Positions 37,416 through 47,832 of a stretch of 64,000 nucleotides of DNA are shown in pieces. The stretch is from contig CM049999.1 in assembly GCA_016630955.3 (NCBI GenBank), positions 124,001 to 188,000 of the forward strand, read 5' to 3'. The notes under the pieces were generated by a model. That model worked only from the letters and a program-made list of their open reading frames with translations. It was not told where the DNA came from and made no database searches. The stretch's first letter is position 1. The number at the start of each line of letters is the position of its first letter. This stretch comes from Didymella arachidicola (taxonomy: Eukaryota > Ascomycota > Dothideomycetes > Pleosporales > Didymellaceae). The position numbers and the translations under genes were made by a program.

Positions 37416-40400
37416 ATAGACACAACAGACTGAACATACTACAGTACAACGTAAGGAAGTCGAGAGACATGGTCATGGCGTCGCTGCTGCGCGATCAGGC
37501 GATCTACGACTTCGACATCATCGCCATCCAGGAGCCGTGGAGGAACCCGTACTCCGCCACCACTCATCACCCAGCCAAGGATAGGTTCCACCTTTGCTAC
37601 CCAGCAGGAGACGCGGAAGGCCAAGCACGGGTCTGCTTCTTCATTAACAAGAGAATAGATCAGACAAAGTGGCGCTTTGAGGAGCGAACAAGAGACATTT
37701 GTTCTATTATTATTAACATAGACTTAACAGACGATCAGCAAAGCCAAGAGCAGCTTATTGTCCACAACGTCTACAACCCGCCAAAGACCTCAAACAACCG
37801 GCAGAGTGCAATACCGCAGGTGCGGGAGGCGCTAAGGCATTACCAGACAAACGAACAAGTGCTACTTGGTGACTTCAATCTGCACCACCCCTTATGGGGA
37901 GGACTAAACAGGGAGGTCACTAATCCTGAATCAGAAGACCTAATAGACATCATAGGGGACTTTGCGCTCCACAACACCCTCCCACCAGGCACAGTAACGT
38001 ACGAAGAAGGCCGATCGCAGTCTACAATCGATCTTTGTCTTGTTACAACAGGGCTGATTGAGCAAGTCATCAAAAGCGAAGTAGACAGGAGCCTAGACCA
38101 CGACTCAGATCATCTGCCTATAAGCACAACGCTAGATCTCACAGTGCAATGTCTTGAGAAGAAGCCGCGGAAAGACTGGAAAAGACTGAACGAGAAACTG
38201 TATACGAAAGCGCTGAGGCGCTCTCTGCCTCCTCTTCGAAGACCACTCACAAACACAGCGCTTGACTCCTACACGGCTGAGGTGACAGCAGCAATCCAGG
38301 ACGCGATACACGAAGCAGTGCCCGAGACTCATCCCTCCACCTATACACGCGAGGGATGGACTGAGGAATGCAGAGCAGTGCTCGCTGAGACAAAACGACT
38401 GAAGAGAGCACACAGCCGACACCACACAGAAGAGACGTGGGAAGCATACCGCGCCGCAAGGAATCACAAAGCGAGGACGATTAGAAAGGCACTGCGTAAA
38501 GCACACAGAGACCGTATTGAGCGGGCATCTGAGTCGCCAGACGCGCTATGGAAGCTAGCGAAGTGGGCACGCACGAGGCACGACCAGTCCACCAGATCCA
38601 TACCAACTATACATCACCCTGACACACAAGAAGAACTCATCGACCCTGCAGACAAAGCTGAGCTGTTTCGAGACGTCTTCTTTCCAACGCCACCTGAAGC
38701 AGACTTGGGAGACATAGAGCACGCTGCGTACAGCGGCCAGATTGACATGCCACTGATTGAGGAGAAGGAGGTGCGCACAGCGATACGAGCGGCATCGCCC
38801 CTCAAGGCTCCAGGGCCGGATGGCATCATAAACAAAGCGCTGCAAGCCGGCATCGATCTGATTGCAGCCCACCTGACGAGAATCTATAACCAAAGCCTAC
38901 GGCTGGGCTACTGCCCGGTCTCGTTCCGAGCCTCTATCACAGCGGTCCTGCGCAAACCTGGTAAAGCCAACTACGCAGCACCTAAAGCATACCGGCCCAT
39001 CGCACTGCTCAACACAATCGGCAAGGTCATGGATGCGGTAGTGGCACGGAGACTGAGCTACCTCGTTGAGACCCACCACGTGCTACCACCGACCCACATG
39101 GGTGGAAGGAAGCATCGATCTACCGAGCACGCACTACACGCTGTCACAGCGAAGATCTACGAACAGTGGAACAACGGCAAAGACGGCCAGGTGGCCAGCC
39201 TCCTGTTGCTGGACGTGTCCGGAGCCTTCGACAACGTATCTCACAAGCGGCTGCTTCACAACCTGCGAAAGCGGAAGGTCGACGAGAACACAGTGCGCTG
39301 GATAGCAAGCTTCTTGAGCGACAGACACACGCATATTCTGGTCGACGGATATACGTCCAACGACTACGCAATTAACACGGGCATTCCGCAGGGCTCGCCC
39401 CTCTCCCCTCTGCTCTATATCCTCTACAACGCCGATTTGGTCGACCAGTGCAACGAGCAGACAGATACCATGTCTACAGGATACATTGACGACGTGGCCA
39501 TCCTCGCTTGGGGCAAGACCACAGAACGAACGTGCGAGATACTGGGCACAACACTTGAGAAAGCACAGCGATGGGCAACCACACATGCCTCAGTGTTCGC
39601 TCCTGACAAGTTCCAGCTGACCCACTTCACAAGATCGCGCAAACGCATCAACGTCGACGCGGCCATCCAGACAGAGTGGGGCGAGATAAAGCCGTCACCA
39701 ACGTGCAAGTACCTAGGCTTGACCCTTGACACCAAGCTGAAGTGGAGAGAACATGTAGAGACGGTCAGACAAAAGGCAACTCGCACAGTGCACACGCTGA
39801 GCAGCTTAGGCAGCTCCACCTGGGGCGTCCGACTGCAAGACATGCGCAGACTGTACGAAGCCATCGCGCTGCCACAGATGATGTACGCGTGTTCCATCTG
39901 GTCCAATGCCAACCTCAACGACAAGAAGCGCGGCTACACGCACAAGACGGTCGACGCCCTGCGCAGCATACAAGCAAGAGCAGCAAGAAGCATATGCGGC
40001 GCCTACAGAGCGACATCAAGGGTCGCACTGGATGTGGAGACATTCCTTCTTCCCATCGAGCAGCAGATCTGGAAGCACAACGCGGACGTCGTCACTCGAC
40101 TGTCTTCGTCTAGGACCATCGCACAGACTGCGTGCTACGAGCCACGCGAACCGGTACCAGTGGTCATTGACAAGAACTACAGGGCACACAAGAGCCCCTG
40201 GCAAAAAGCTTACGAGGCACTAAGGAGCAAGCAGGTGCGCGATCTTGACAAGCAAGAGCCCATCCCTCCGTTCATCACACCGCCGTGGCAGCGAGGGCCA
40301 CACACCTACATTGACAACGATGCGGAGGAGGCCCGTAAGCACCATAATCGAGAATGCGCAGCAAACAAGAGCCTCAGCATCTATACAGATGGCAGCGGCA

Positions 40401-41317
40401 TCGAGGGCGAGATCGGCTCCGCAGCAGTGTGCCTGCTAACACAACAGACGCTATCCGTACATATGGGATCCGACACACTGTCGACAGTATACGCAGCGGA
40501 GCTGCAAGGCATCAGCCTCGCACTGCAGATCGCGCAGGAGTATGCAGACAGAGACGGCGAACGAAAACAAATTGCCATATACACGGACAACCAAGCCGCC
40601 ATCTGGTCAATAGCCAAAGCCGAAGGGCGATCAGGCGCGTACATCCTCGCGGACATCGCGCAACAGGTTCTGGAGCTCCAGGACAAAGGATACTCAGTGG
40701 CTGTCCGATGGATCCCTGCCCACGTGGGCATACCTGGAAACGAGGCCGCCGACCAGGCTGCCAAGGAAGCCACCGGATGGAGAGAGAACGGCCGCAGACA
40801 GCAGCCAGCAGACACGCCCGCACAGCTATACCCGCTCAGGACAACGCTCAGAAGATGGTGCAAGACGCAGGCAGAGAGAGCGTGGATCGGCGCGTGGAGG
40901 GAAGACAAGAAAGGCCGCGCGACGTACAGACACACGCCAGTGCCCACCAAGAAGGTGCTACAGCTCCACGAGAGGCTCAGCAAGCGGGAGAGCGCGCTGC
41001 TGGTGCAGCTGCGGACCGAGAAGATCGGTCTCAACGACTTCCTCTTCAATCGCCATGTTCCGGACATCACCAGCCCCCGTTGCAGCTGCGGAGAGAGGCG
41101 ACAGACCGTCGCGCACGTCCTCCTCCGCTGCAGCAAGCACAAGGACCTCCGGAACCGCATCTTCGCCAACCTTTCCGGACGACACAGCCTCAGGACCATC
41201 CTGAGCACGCCGCAGCTAGCTACCAAAGCCGTCCAGTATATGAAGCAGACGCAGATCCTTGGGCATATGGGGATTAGAGATACGCAGACGACGCCGAGCG
41301 CTGGGGGGAGACTGTAG
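37412..41317 (+). CDS. LINE-2 ORF2: endonuclease-reverse transcriptase-RNase H
   Basis: 1301 residues. Endonuclease motifs are IIAIQEPW, LLGDFNLHHPLWGG and HDSDHLPIS. The reverse transcriptase has KAPGPDGIINKAL, AYRPIALLNTIGKVMDAVVA, LLDVSGAFDNVSHKRLL, GIPQGSPLSPLLY and catalytic YIDD at 691-694. RNase H reads IYTDGSGIEGEIGSA, YTDNQAAIWSI and RWIPAHVGIPGNEAADQAA. A terminal finger, CSCGERRQTVAHVLLRC, follows. All motifs are intact, so the element could be active. Translation probably follows ORF1 by stop-start coupling at ATGA. Confidence 0.95.
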   Translation: MNRHNRLNILQYNVRKSRDMVMASLLRDQAIYDFDIIAIQEPWRNPYSATTHHPAKDRFHLCYPAGDAEGQARVCFFINKRIDQTKWRFEERTRDICSIIINIDLTDDQQSQEQLIVHNVYNPPKTSNNRQSAIPQVREALRHYQTNEQVLLGDFNLHHPLWGGLNREVTNPESEDLIDIIGDFALHNTLPPGTVTYEEGRSQSTIDLCLVTTGLIEQVIKSEVDRSLDHDSDHLPISTTLDLTVQCLEKKPRKDWKRLNEKLYTKALRRSLPPLRRPLTNTALDSYTAEVTAAIQDAIHEAVPETHPSTYTREGWTEECRAVLAETKRLKRAHSRHHTEETWEAYRAARNHKARTIRKALRKAHRDRIERASESPDALWKLAKWARTRHDQSTRSIPTIHHPDTQEELIDPADKAELFRDVFFPTPPEADLGDIEHAAYSGQIDMPLIEEKEVRTAIRAASPLKAPGPDGIINKALQAGIDLIAAHLTRIYNQSLRLGYCPVSFRASITAVLRKPGKANYAAPKAYRPIALLNTIGKVMDAVVARRLSYLVETHHVLPPTHMGGRKHRSTEHALHAVTAKIYEQWNNGKDGQVASLLLLDVSGAFDNVSHKRLLHNLRKRKVDENTVRWIASFLSDRHTHILVDGYTSNDYAINTGIPQGSPLSPLLYILYNADLVDQCNEQTDTMSTGYIDDVAILAWGKTTERTCEILGTTLEKAQRWATTHASVFAPDKFQLTHFTRSRKRINVDAAIQTEWGEIKPSPTCKYLGLTLDTKLKWREHVETVRQKATRTVHTLSSLGSSTWGVRLQDMRRLYEAIALPQMMYACSIWSNANLNDKKRGYTHKTVDALRSIQARAARSICGAYRATSRVALDVETFLLPIEQQIWKHNADVVTRLSSSRTIAQTACYEPREPVPVVIDKNYRAHKSPWQKAYEALRSKQVRDLDKQEPIPPFITPPWQRGPHTYIDNDAEEARKHHNRECAANKSLSIYTDGSGIEGEIGSAAVCLLTQQTLSVHMGSDTLSTVYAAELQGISLALQIAQEYADRDGERKQIAIYTDNQAAIWSIAKAEGRSGAYILADIAQQVLELQDKGYSVAVRWIPAHVGIPGNEAADQAAKEATGWRENGRRQQPADTPAQLYPLRTTLRRWCKTQAERAWIGAWREDKKGRATYRHTPVPTKKVLQLHERLSKRESALLVQLRTEKIGLNDFLFNRHVPDITSPRCSCGERRQTVAHVLLRCSKHKDLRNRIFANLSGRHSLRTILSTPQLATKAVQYMKQTQILGHMGIRDTQTTPSAGGRL

Positions 41318-43262
41318 GTACAGCGGACGCGATAGACGAGGCAACGCGCCTCTAAGAGCCTAGAATCACGGCATACAGTCAGTAGAACCAGTATCTAGAT
41401 GAGCTGCCAGGCAAATTGTAGATAGTGGTTGATGGAAAACGGCAGGTTACGGGGGCAGCTGGTCTCGTTCAAGGGATGAAGTGGGGCGGCGCGGATCAAC
41501 GTCCGCACCGCGTCCGCTGTCTGCCACAGCCTGTCACTCCGGACATAGCTGCGCAGTACGCGGCTGAAACCGAGTAGGATGACTAAACTAAACTAAACTA
41601 AATATACACACTCTTCTTAAGATCCTATACCTGCAGCCCCCGCACCCAACCGTGCGACACTAACTCACGGAGCCTGACCAATACTAAGGAGCGGGTGATT
41701 GTTGATCACATACTTGAGCTGGTAGCGCGAGGATTTCCCCCTCGTCTGGCTGCTGTAGCTGATATGGCTAATTCTTTGCGCGCTGAGCGCAATCTGGGCC
41801 CTGTTGGCACAAATTGGCCCAGTACGTTCGTAAAGCGTCAACCAGAGCTTAAAGTGAAGTTCAATCGCAGGTATGACTACAAGCGAGCCCTCTGCGAGGA
41901 TTCTGGGGTTGTGCAGGGCTGGTTCAGCCTAGTAGCCAACATCAAAGCCAAGTATGGCATCCAGGATGACGACACGTACAACTTCGACGAGACAGGCTTC
42001 ATGATGGGCCAGATCTCTACAGGAGCAGTTGTTACAGCTTCAAAGAGACGAGGAAGACCAAAGACAGTCCAGGCAGCCAACCGCGAGTGGACAACAGTCA
42101 TACAGGGCGTTAATGCCAAAGAATGGGCTATTCCGCCCTTCATTATCTTCAAAGCCCGCCAACACCTCTCTGGCTGGTACGAGGAGGAAGACCTGCCCCA
42201 GGGTTGGGTCATTGGAGTCTCCAGTAACGGCTGGACTACTAATGAGCTTGGTTTAGAGTGGTTGAAGCACTTTGACAGGCATACAAAGGAGCGTACTGTT
42301 GGTACCTACCGACTGCTGGTTATCGACGGCCACGAGAGCCACGAATCGCTCCAATTCCAACAATACTGCAAGGATAACAAGATTGTTACCCTATGCATGC
42401 CTCCACACTCATCCCACCTCCTACAGCCACTTGATGTGGGTTGTTTTGCCCCTTTGAAGAAGGCATACGGGCGCTAAGCTGAAATGCTCATGCGCAACCG
42501 GATCACCTACCTTACTAAGACTGAGTTCCTGCCATGCTTTAAAGCAGCCTATAATGCAGTATTTACTGCCAGCAACATCCAAGGAGGGTTCCGAGGTGCT
42601 GGATTGGTCCTCTTTGACCCAGAACGGGTCATATTAGCCCTTGATGTGAAGCTTCGGACTCCATCACCACCACTCCCTGCCAACAACGTGCCCTGGCAGT
42701 CACAAACCCCAAGCAATACCCTAGAACTTGGGTCGCAATCAACGCTTGTAAAGACAAGAATTCAGAGGCATGTAGATAGCTCCCCTACGTCTATAGTTGA
42801 GGCGTTTGAGAAGGTGTCAAAGGGGGCTGCAATTATTGCGCACAAGCTAGTTTTGGCTCAGCAGGAAATCAGCGAGCTTCGAGCGGCTAATGAGGCCGCT
42901 ATGCGACGAAAATCACACAAAAGAAAGCGGGTTTAGAAGGAAGGGACACTAATAGTTAAGGATGGCCAGCAAATAGCAACTCTAAAAGAGTTTAGGTCGC
43001 GTAGTGGTGGAAAGAGGGCAAAGAAGCAGGTGCGCGGTCAAGAGGGTGAGCCAACCCAAAGGCGCTGTGGAAGGTGCAATCAGACAGGGCACAACGCGCG
43101 AACGTGTAAGCAAGATGTAGAAGAGGTCTCTGAATAATATTCTAGGCCGCGCAGCACCTTGCAGGGCCAGAGTGTGGTGTTTTGGGCCATAATGGGTCCG
43201 GTTTTGGTAGGGTCTTGGCAAAAGTGATTCGCTCGCCCGTTGATCCGCTCGCCTGTGGGGTA

Positions 43263-45394
43263 CCGTGTCCGTGCGTCAAATGCGCGGATTCACCAAATGC
43301 GCGGAATCTCCCAAACGCGTGATACTGCAACCCATGATAACTCAACGCCACCATGTCACTCGAATCAGCCCTTGCAGAGGTAGCTGAATTGAAACCTTGC
43401 GAAAAGGTCCCGTATACGAGAATTGCCGAAAAGTATGGTTTTGTGCGCTCAACTTTGACGCGCCGCCACCGAGCTGAGACGCACCCGCGCAACGAGGTCT
43501 CAACAGAGCAGCAAAACCTCAACCCACAACAGGAGACGGACCTTGTAAGATACATAGAAGAGCTTTCAGAGCGTCGGCTACAACTTACAAGGCAGATGAT
43601 ACAAAACTTCATGTCGTCTGTAGCTCAGAAGGAGGTCTCCGAGAGTGCCGTTACGCGCTTTATCAACAAGCACCATGACCGACTCACATCACAATGGAAC
43701 TCCGCTATGGACTCTGTTCGTCACAACGCTAACTCTGCAGCTAAATATGAGCAATACTTCAAGCTGCTGCATGACAAGATTCAACAATATGACGTTGAGG
43801 CGGCACACACGTACAACATGGATGAGAAAGGCTTCATGACTGGCATTATCGGCAGGTCAAAACGAGTGTTTAGTAAGAGGAAATTTGACAAGGGAGAGGT
43901 CAGAGCATCCCTCCAGGATGGCAATCGCGATTGGGTAACAGTGATAGCTTGTGTGTGTGCCGATGGAGGAGTGCTGCCGCCTGGAGTCATCTACGCCGCT
44001 GCTGGAAAAGATGTCCAATCGAGCTGGGTGAAGGATATTGATCCCAGAAAACACTCAGTACACTTCACAACGAGCCCTACGGGATGGTCAAACAACGATA
44101 TAGGACTTGCCTGGCTTGAGCAGGTGTTTGATCGCTACACCAAGGCCAAAGCACGGAGGAAGTGGCAGCTATTGATCCTTGACGGCCATGGGTCACACGT
44201 AACAATGGATTTTATCACTTACTGTGATGACAACAAGATCCTGTTGTGTATCCTTCCTCCTCATTCAACTCACACGCTTCAGCCATTAGACGTTGTGTGC
44301 TTCAAGCCGTTGTCATCTAGCTACAAGCACTACCTCACCATCTTTACACATGAGAGCCAGGGCTTGCTCCCTGTAAAGAAAAGCGACTTCTTTGGCCTGT
44401 TTTGGAAGGCCTGGGTGGCTACATTCACAAAAGAGATGGTTTTGAGGTCCTCCTATATAACAGGTATAGCACCCCTCAACCCTAGCATTATCGTCGACAA
44501 ATTCACCCACGAGGACTCCGAGGACTCATCCGAAGCTAGCTCAGGTACCTCAGTATACAGTGGCAAGGATTGGCTTAAGATTGAATCGCTTGTGCGCAAT
44601 ATATCAACCGATCAGACCAGTAAGGATACGCGGAAAATCCTGCGCTCACTCCACCACATCTCTATACAAAACGAGCTCCTCCACAACGAGATTGTAGGCC
44701 TCCGAACCTCGCTACAACGGAAGAAGAAGCACTCTAAGAAGTCGTATCCTTTGCCTCTCCAACAACGCCAAGAATACCATGGTGGAGCTGTTTTGTGGTC
44801 ACCGAGCAAGCGCCGTGAAGCTGAGCACCGATATGACGTCGTTCAGCGCCTGGATATGGAAGAAAAGCTTAGGAAAGCAGACGAGCGGGAGGTAGCAGCT
44901 GCTAGGAGGCTTGTGAAGGAGACGGAGAAGGAGCAGAGGCGTGTGGCGCGTGAAGCAGCTGCTGAGGTGCGGAGGAAGGAGAGGGAAGAGCGCGCCAAGG
45001 GAGTCGCTGAACGCAAGGCAGAACAACAGCGTCAGAAGGAGGAGCGCAACGCTGCAAAAGCCATACAATTGCCCCAAAAGGGCAAGAGGAAGGCTTCACA
45101 AGCTACTGGGTCAAAAAAGCGTCAAAAATGTGTCGATATTGACGATGCTGTGGGTGCTGCTCCTCCGCCGCCGCCCCCATCGCTGTCACACAAAACAACA
45201 TCACGTGGCCGCAACGTCAAGCTTCCAGCAAAATTCAAGTAGCGCATCTTTTTTGCAAGTAATGAATTACTGATACACCACAAAACCTCACGATAATAGC
45301 TGTTGTGGGTGGCTCACGAGCCTCATACTATCTGATGCGGGTGAGGTCAATTCCGCGCATTTGATGAATCCGCGCATTTGACGCACGGACACGG
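43263..45394 (+). mobile_element. DDE-6: complete transposon (2132 bp) inside the DDE-5 TIR
   Basis: TIRs of about 46 bp (start CCGTGTCCGTGCGTCAAATG, one mismatch) with TA at 43261-43262 and 45395-45396. CAAATGCGCGG is repeated with a 17-bp offset. The target TA lies in GGGGTACGT, the terminal box of DDE-5, so the host TIR is split. Related to DDE-4. Confidence 0.95.
43353..45242 (+). CDS. DDE transposase with long basic C-terminal tail (DDE-6)
   Basis: 629 residues, uninterrupted, ATG start. Helix-turn-helix at about 20-45 (TRIAEKYGFVRSTLTRRHR). The DDE_1 triad is YNMDEKGFMTG (D157), LLILDGHGSH and TLQPLDVVCFKPL. A helical region follows, then a Glu/Arg/Lys coiled coil (about 490-580) and a basic tail with KGKRKASQATGSKKRQK and a final RGRNVKLPAKFK. 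The same tail motif is in DDE-3 and, decayed, in DDE-4, so it marks this transposase group. Probably functional. Confidence 0.93.
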   Translation: MSLESALAEVAELKPCEKVPYTRIAEKYGFVRSTLTRRHRAETHPRNEVSTEQQNLNPQQETDLVRYIEELSERRLQLTRQMIQNFMSSVAQKEVSESAVTRFINKHHDRLTSQWNSAMDSVRHNANSAAKYEQYFKLLHDKIQQYDVEAAHTYNMDEKGFMTGIIGRSKRVFSKRKFDKGEVRASLQDGNRDWVTVIACVCADGGVLPPGVIYAAAGKDVQSSWVKDIDPRKHSVHFTTSPTGWSNNDIGLAWLEQVFDRYTKAKARRKWQLLILDGHGSHVTMDFITYCDDNKILLCILPPHSTHTLQPLDVVCFKPLSSSYKHYLTIFTHESQGLLPVKKSDFFGLFWKAWVATFTKEMVLRSSYITGIAPLNPSIIVDKFTHEDSEDSSEASSGTSVYSGKDWLKIESLVRNISTDQTSKDTRKILRSLHHISIQNELLHNEIVGLRTSLQRKKKHSKKSYPLPLQQRQEYHGGAVLWSPSKRREAEHRYDVVQRLDMEEKLRKADEREVAAARRLVKETEKEQRRVAREAAAEVRRKEREERAKGVAERKAEQQRQKEERNAAKAIQLPQKGKRKASQATGSKKRQKCVDIDDAVGAAPPPPPPSLSHKTTSRGRNVKLPAKFK

Positions 45395-45530
45395 TACGTT
45401 ATACTAAGTAACTAGGAACAAATAAAATTTTAAATATCTTAGTACTATAGAGATTGTTTAATTGTGCTGCTATAATATATGTCTATGTTTGCATAAGTAC
45501 TTGTTTTATGCATTTTCGCCTACTGTTCTT

Positions 45531-46313
45531 CTAGATCAAATACTCCATCCCGATCGCTGACCGAGTGTCCCACTTCTCGCTCCCAACGCCTGTGGAAATT
45601 CCAGCTGCATCCCTCATAGCCGTCATCGCCTCCTTTTGCGTGTACAACCCACCTACAATAAACCCCAACTTCTCATACAAGCCCACCACTGGCTTGTTCT
45701 TTGGGTGCACAATCAGTCTGAACCGCGTTGGCGCTCTCACGTTCCCATCGGCGCCCTCATTCTCCATTTCTCTGGCCAGCGCTATAGAGGCCGCGGACCC
45801 TGCTTGTACAGCCGCTCGCGTGAGCTTAGCCGCCAGCCCCTGCCCACGGTGCTCCGGCAGCACGAACAGACTCGTCAGATGCCAGCGCGTCTCTGCGCTG
45901 TCCGCAGCCGGCTCTGGCTGTCCGGAGCCCGGGTACAGCCAAGCCTCGCGCGCGACGGGTCCAACGAGCGTGAATGTGCCAGCCCACTCGGCTTGCACTA
46001 GCCGTTGCACTGTCAAGTCTTGCTCTAGTACACCCTGGCTACTTGGCCCTGAGTCGATTACGCCAGCACCAGACTGCAAGTCAAGTGAACCAGCATTGTC
46101 GACGATACACACCACGATCCTGAAATCCGGATCCGCAACCCGGGCTTTCCATGCTGCAGGCGTGAGCTGGGACTCCGTAGCGTGAGATTGGGAGAAGGCG
46201 TTTGGGTCTGAAAGGAGGGCGTGGAGCTTAAAAGCCCGGAGCTTGTGGGCGAGCAGGGTGAGAGATTCTGCAGATAGAGACGAGGGGATTATCAGGGTGG
46301 TGTAAGTCGGCAT
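45531..46313 (-). CDS. GNAT-family N-acetyltransferase
   Basis: 260 residues, single exon. The acetyl-CoA-binding motif A is clear: WHLTSLFVLPEHRGQGLAAK (about 142-161), with the R/Q-x-x-G-x-G/A core as HRGQGLA. Later come RFRLIVHPKNKPVVGLYEKL and GFIVGG, the motif B region. The substrate cannot be told. It lies 130 bp from the end of the DDE-5 nest and appears undamaged; its ATG follows no unusual sequence. Cytosolic, with no signal or membrane segment. Confidence 0.85.
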   Translation of the reverse strand: MPTYTTLIIPSSLSAESLTLLAHKLRAFKLHALLSDPNAFSQSHATESQLTPAAWKARVADPDFRIVVCIVDNAGSLDLQSGAGVIDSGPSSQGVLEQDLTVQRLVQAEWAGTFTLVGPVAREAWLYPGSGQPEPAADSAETRWHLTSLFVLPEHRGQGLAAKLTRAAVQAGSAASIALAREMENEGADGNVRAPTRFRLIVHPKNKPVVGLYEKLGFIVGGLYTQKEAMTAMRDAAGISTGVGSEKWDTRSAIGMEYLI

Positions 46314-46874
46314 TTTGCTACCTAGGTAGGAGCCAGAGGTCTTGGAAGGAGGAAGTCAGTGACCGGATGACAATAAGGGGTTAAATCGGAAGTGTTGATA
46401 TTAAGAACATGGCGAGGTGAGTCACTTGTGATTTTGATGAGTCATCCAGATTTAGGCCTAGCTCTAGTCCACTTTGTGCTTAGGTATAGGGAGGGGTCTT
46501 AAGGCTTTGTCAGGTCCAAGTGCACTAGCACAGTGGTACTAACGAAGTAGAGCTTCAAAGTACTTATGTACAGGCTAAGTAATCGGGGCAACGAAGCCTA
46601 GATACTAAAAGGACTATTGGCTGTCATGCCTGATCCCTTAGGTGTGCCGCTTGACGGGCACGCCAACGGACATCATGTTTCGTACCCGCCAAGCCCTGAA
46701 ACAAATTCCCCTCTGCATTGCAAAGACGTTACGTCGAACAATCTACTTGAACACAGCACTGGCGAAATATAGCCATCTGAACATCGGGAAGTCGATGAGG
46801 CGGTATTGTGAGCTCATGTATAACGACGGTAAGACCTACGCTGCGTTCCGCGACGACAACATGCCTTCAGTACT
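46314..46874. other. Intergenic region upstream of the GNAT gene
   Basis: Upstream region of the acetyltransferase gene followed by mixed sequence. No gene, repeat or RNA recognised. Confidence 0.4.
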
Positions 46875-47700
46875 ATGCAAATAAGTAATCAGATGATTAC
46901 AAAACGCTTTCAGTCCACTATGATAGACTTTAACCACATTCACCTCAGCCGACCGCGCGCACATGACCCACGACACCCACCCTTCAACTCGCCAGGTATT
47001 TATTCTGATCGCGAAGATATCTTCACCAAATACTTACAACACGAAGTCTATACTAAGGACTGTCGTCCCAGAAGGCCGCGAATCGGGGTGAAGCGATATG
47101 AACCTCTTGATCTGGTCTGAGTCGACGTCATCATGGATGTTGGTGTATTGGGCAAAGGTAGCGCGCTGTCCAGGGATCGAGAGTTGGGAGAGAAACTTTG
47201 AAATTGGACGCAGGAAGAACTCAGAAACGATATCCTCGAGCGTCAAGCTTTGTATACCGCTAAGGTACATGATGACTTCGCCAAGCGGCAATATGAGTGG
47301 CTATGTTGGCTCAGTCTACCTTGCAAGCTTGAAGTAGTGGTCAAACGTTTCCATCTGGCCTTTGTCGTTTCACTTCTTGCAACGAAGGTTCAATGCGTTC
47401 GCGGAGACGTCTCAGGAACCGATCTGTTCGTCACGAATCATATTCAAGGTCAAGTGCGGCAAATCCTCGATGCCAGTGCCCGTCGCTATGTTGCTGATTT
47501 GGTGATTGGTCCTTTCGCAGCAATCGATGTACGCAACTTCAACCAAGGCTTCAACTTGCATGACAATCTTGGACATCAATCTACAATTCCAGCTGCTCTG
47601 TGTGTGTGTGGAATCATACTAAGTAGCCTAAATGCTTGCAATAGAATACTGCGATTACGGTACTTGAGAGCTGTAAGAAAAACGGGGTAGCTAATCCATC
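46875..47700. other. Possible gene relic, direction unclear
   Basis: One plus frame is open over 46875-47690 apart from two TGA codons (47118 and about 47190), with protein-like text such as NWTQEELRNDILERQALYTA. The minus strand also reads protein-like stretches (VEALVEVAYIDCCERTNHQI) broken by stops. I cannot choose between them and recognise no family. It may be a decayed gene. Confidence 0.3.
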
Positions 47701-47832
47701 GCCGATACTAGCACCCTTAGCTGCAGGTAGTGAAGAGCACACATGCCACATCCCCGCCGAACGATCCTGTATTGGGAGGAATCTCCCGTCTTTGGACGTA
47801 TATCCAGATTCGGGAGTGCCGCCACTCTGATT

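Larger units (their letters stand above)
35602..41600 (+). mobile_element. LINE-2: full-length Tad-like non-LTR retrotransposon (6.0 kb)
   Basis: Flanked by a 12-bp duplication AATATACACACT (35590-35601, 41601-41612). It has a 128-bp 5' leader, ORF1 and ORF2 overlapping at ATGA, a 283-bp 3' region and a tail of ACTAA pentanucleotide repeats rather than poly(A). It is GC-richer than its surroundings and free of visible RIP; both ORFs are open. Confidence 0.95.
35490..41659 (+). mobile_element. 159-bp TG...CA element, copy A (split by LINE-2)
   Basis: It begins TGTCGCAGG and ends CGTGCGACA (7-bp inverted ends TGTCGCA/TGCGACA), flanked by the 5-bp duplication CTAAC (35485-35489, 41660-41664). 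Leaving out LINE-2 and one copy of its 12-bp duplication it is 159 bp, the same length as copy B at 48431-50691. TG...CA ends and a 5-bp TSD fit a solo LTR or an LTR-derived miniature element. No parent element is seen in the window. Confidence 0.75.
35307..43137 (+). pseudogene. Transposase of DDE-5, interrupted and with premature stops
   Basis: ATG at 35307, with a stop three codons later where related genes have Gln. It reads through the helix-turn-helix region (SDRRAGRPSRANSIA) to the 159-bp insertion at 35490. After the inserts it resumes at VIVDHILELVARGFPPRL (41695) and has the full DDE_1 core (YNFDETGFMMG, LVIDGHESH, LLQPLDVGCFAPLK) up to a stop at 42475. It continues to another at 42934 and ends with the knuckle CGRCNQTGHNARTC at about 43067-43108. 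The stops I can compare lie at Gln codons of DDE-2, as expected from C-to-T at CpA. Confidence 0.82.
35243..45399 (+). mobile_element. DDE-5: transposon carrying three nested insertions
   Basis: The outer element begins ACGTACCCCACGGG at 35243 (TA at 35241-35242) and ends ...GGGGTACGT at 45399 (TA at 45400-45401). Within it lie a 159-bp TG...CA element (35490-41659) holding LINE-2 (35602-41600), and DDE-6 (43263-45394), which landed on the TA inside the right TIR. The right TIR keeps two GGCGAGCG repeats offset by 16 bp; the left TIR has lost one, so the element is no longer symmetrical. Confidence 0.85.

Noticed and set aside
40354..41277. Second plus-strand and antisense open frames over the LINE-2 RNase H region
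   Set aside because: Arg/His/Pro-rich shadows of ORF2; only the ORF2 frame shows domain motifs.
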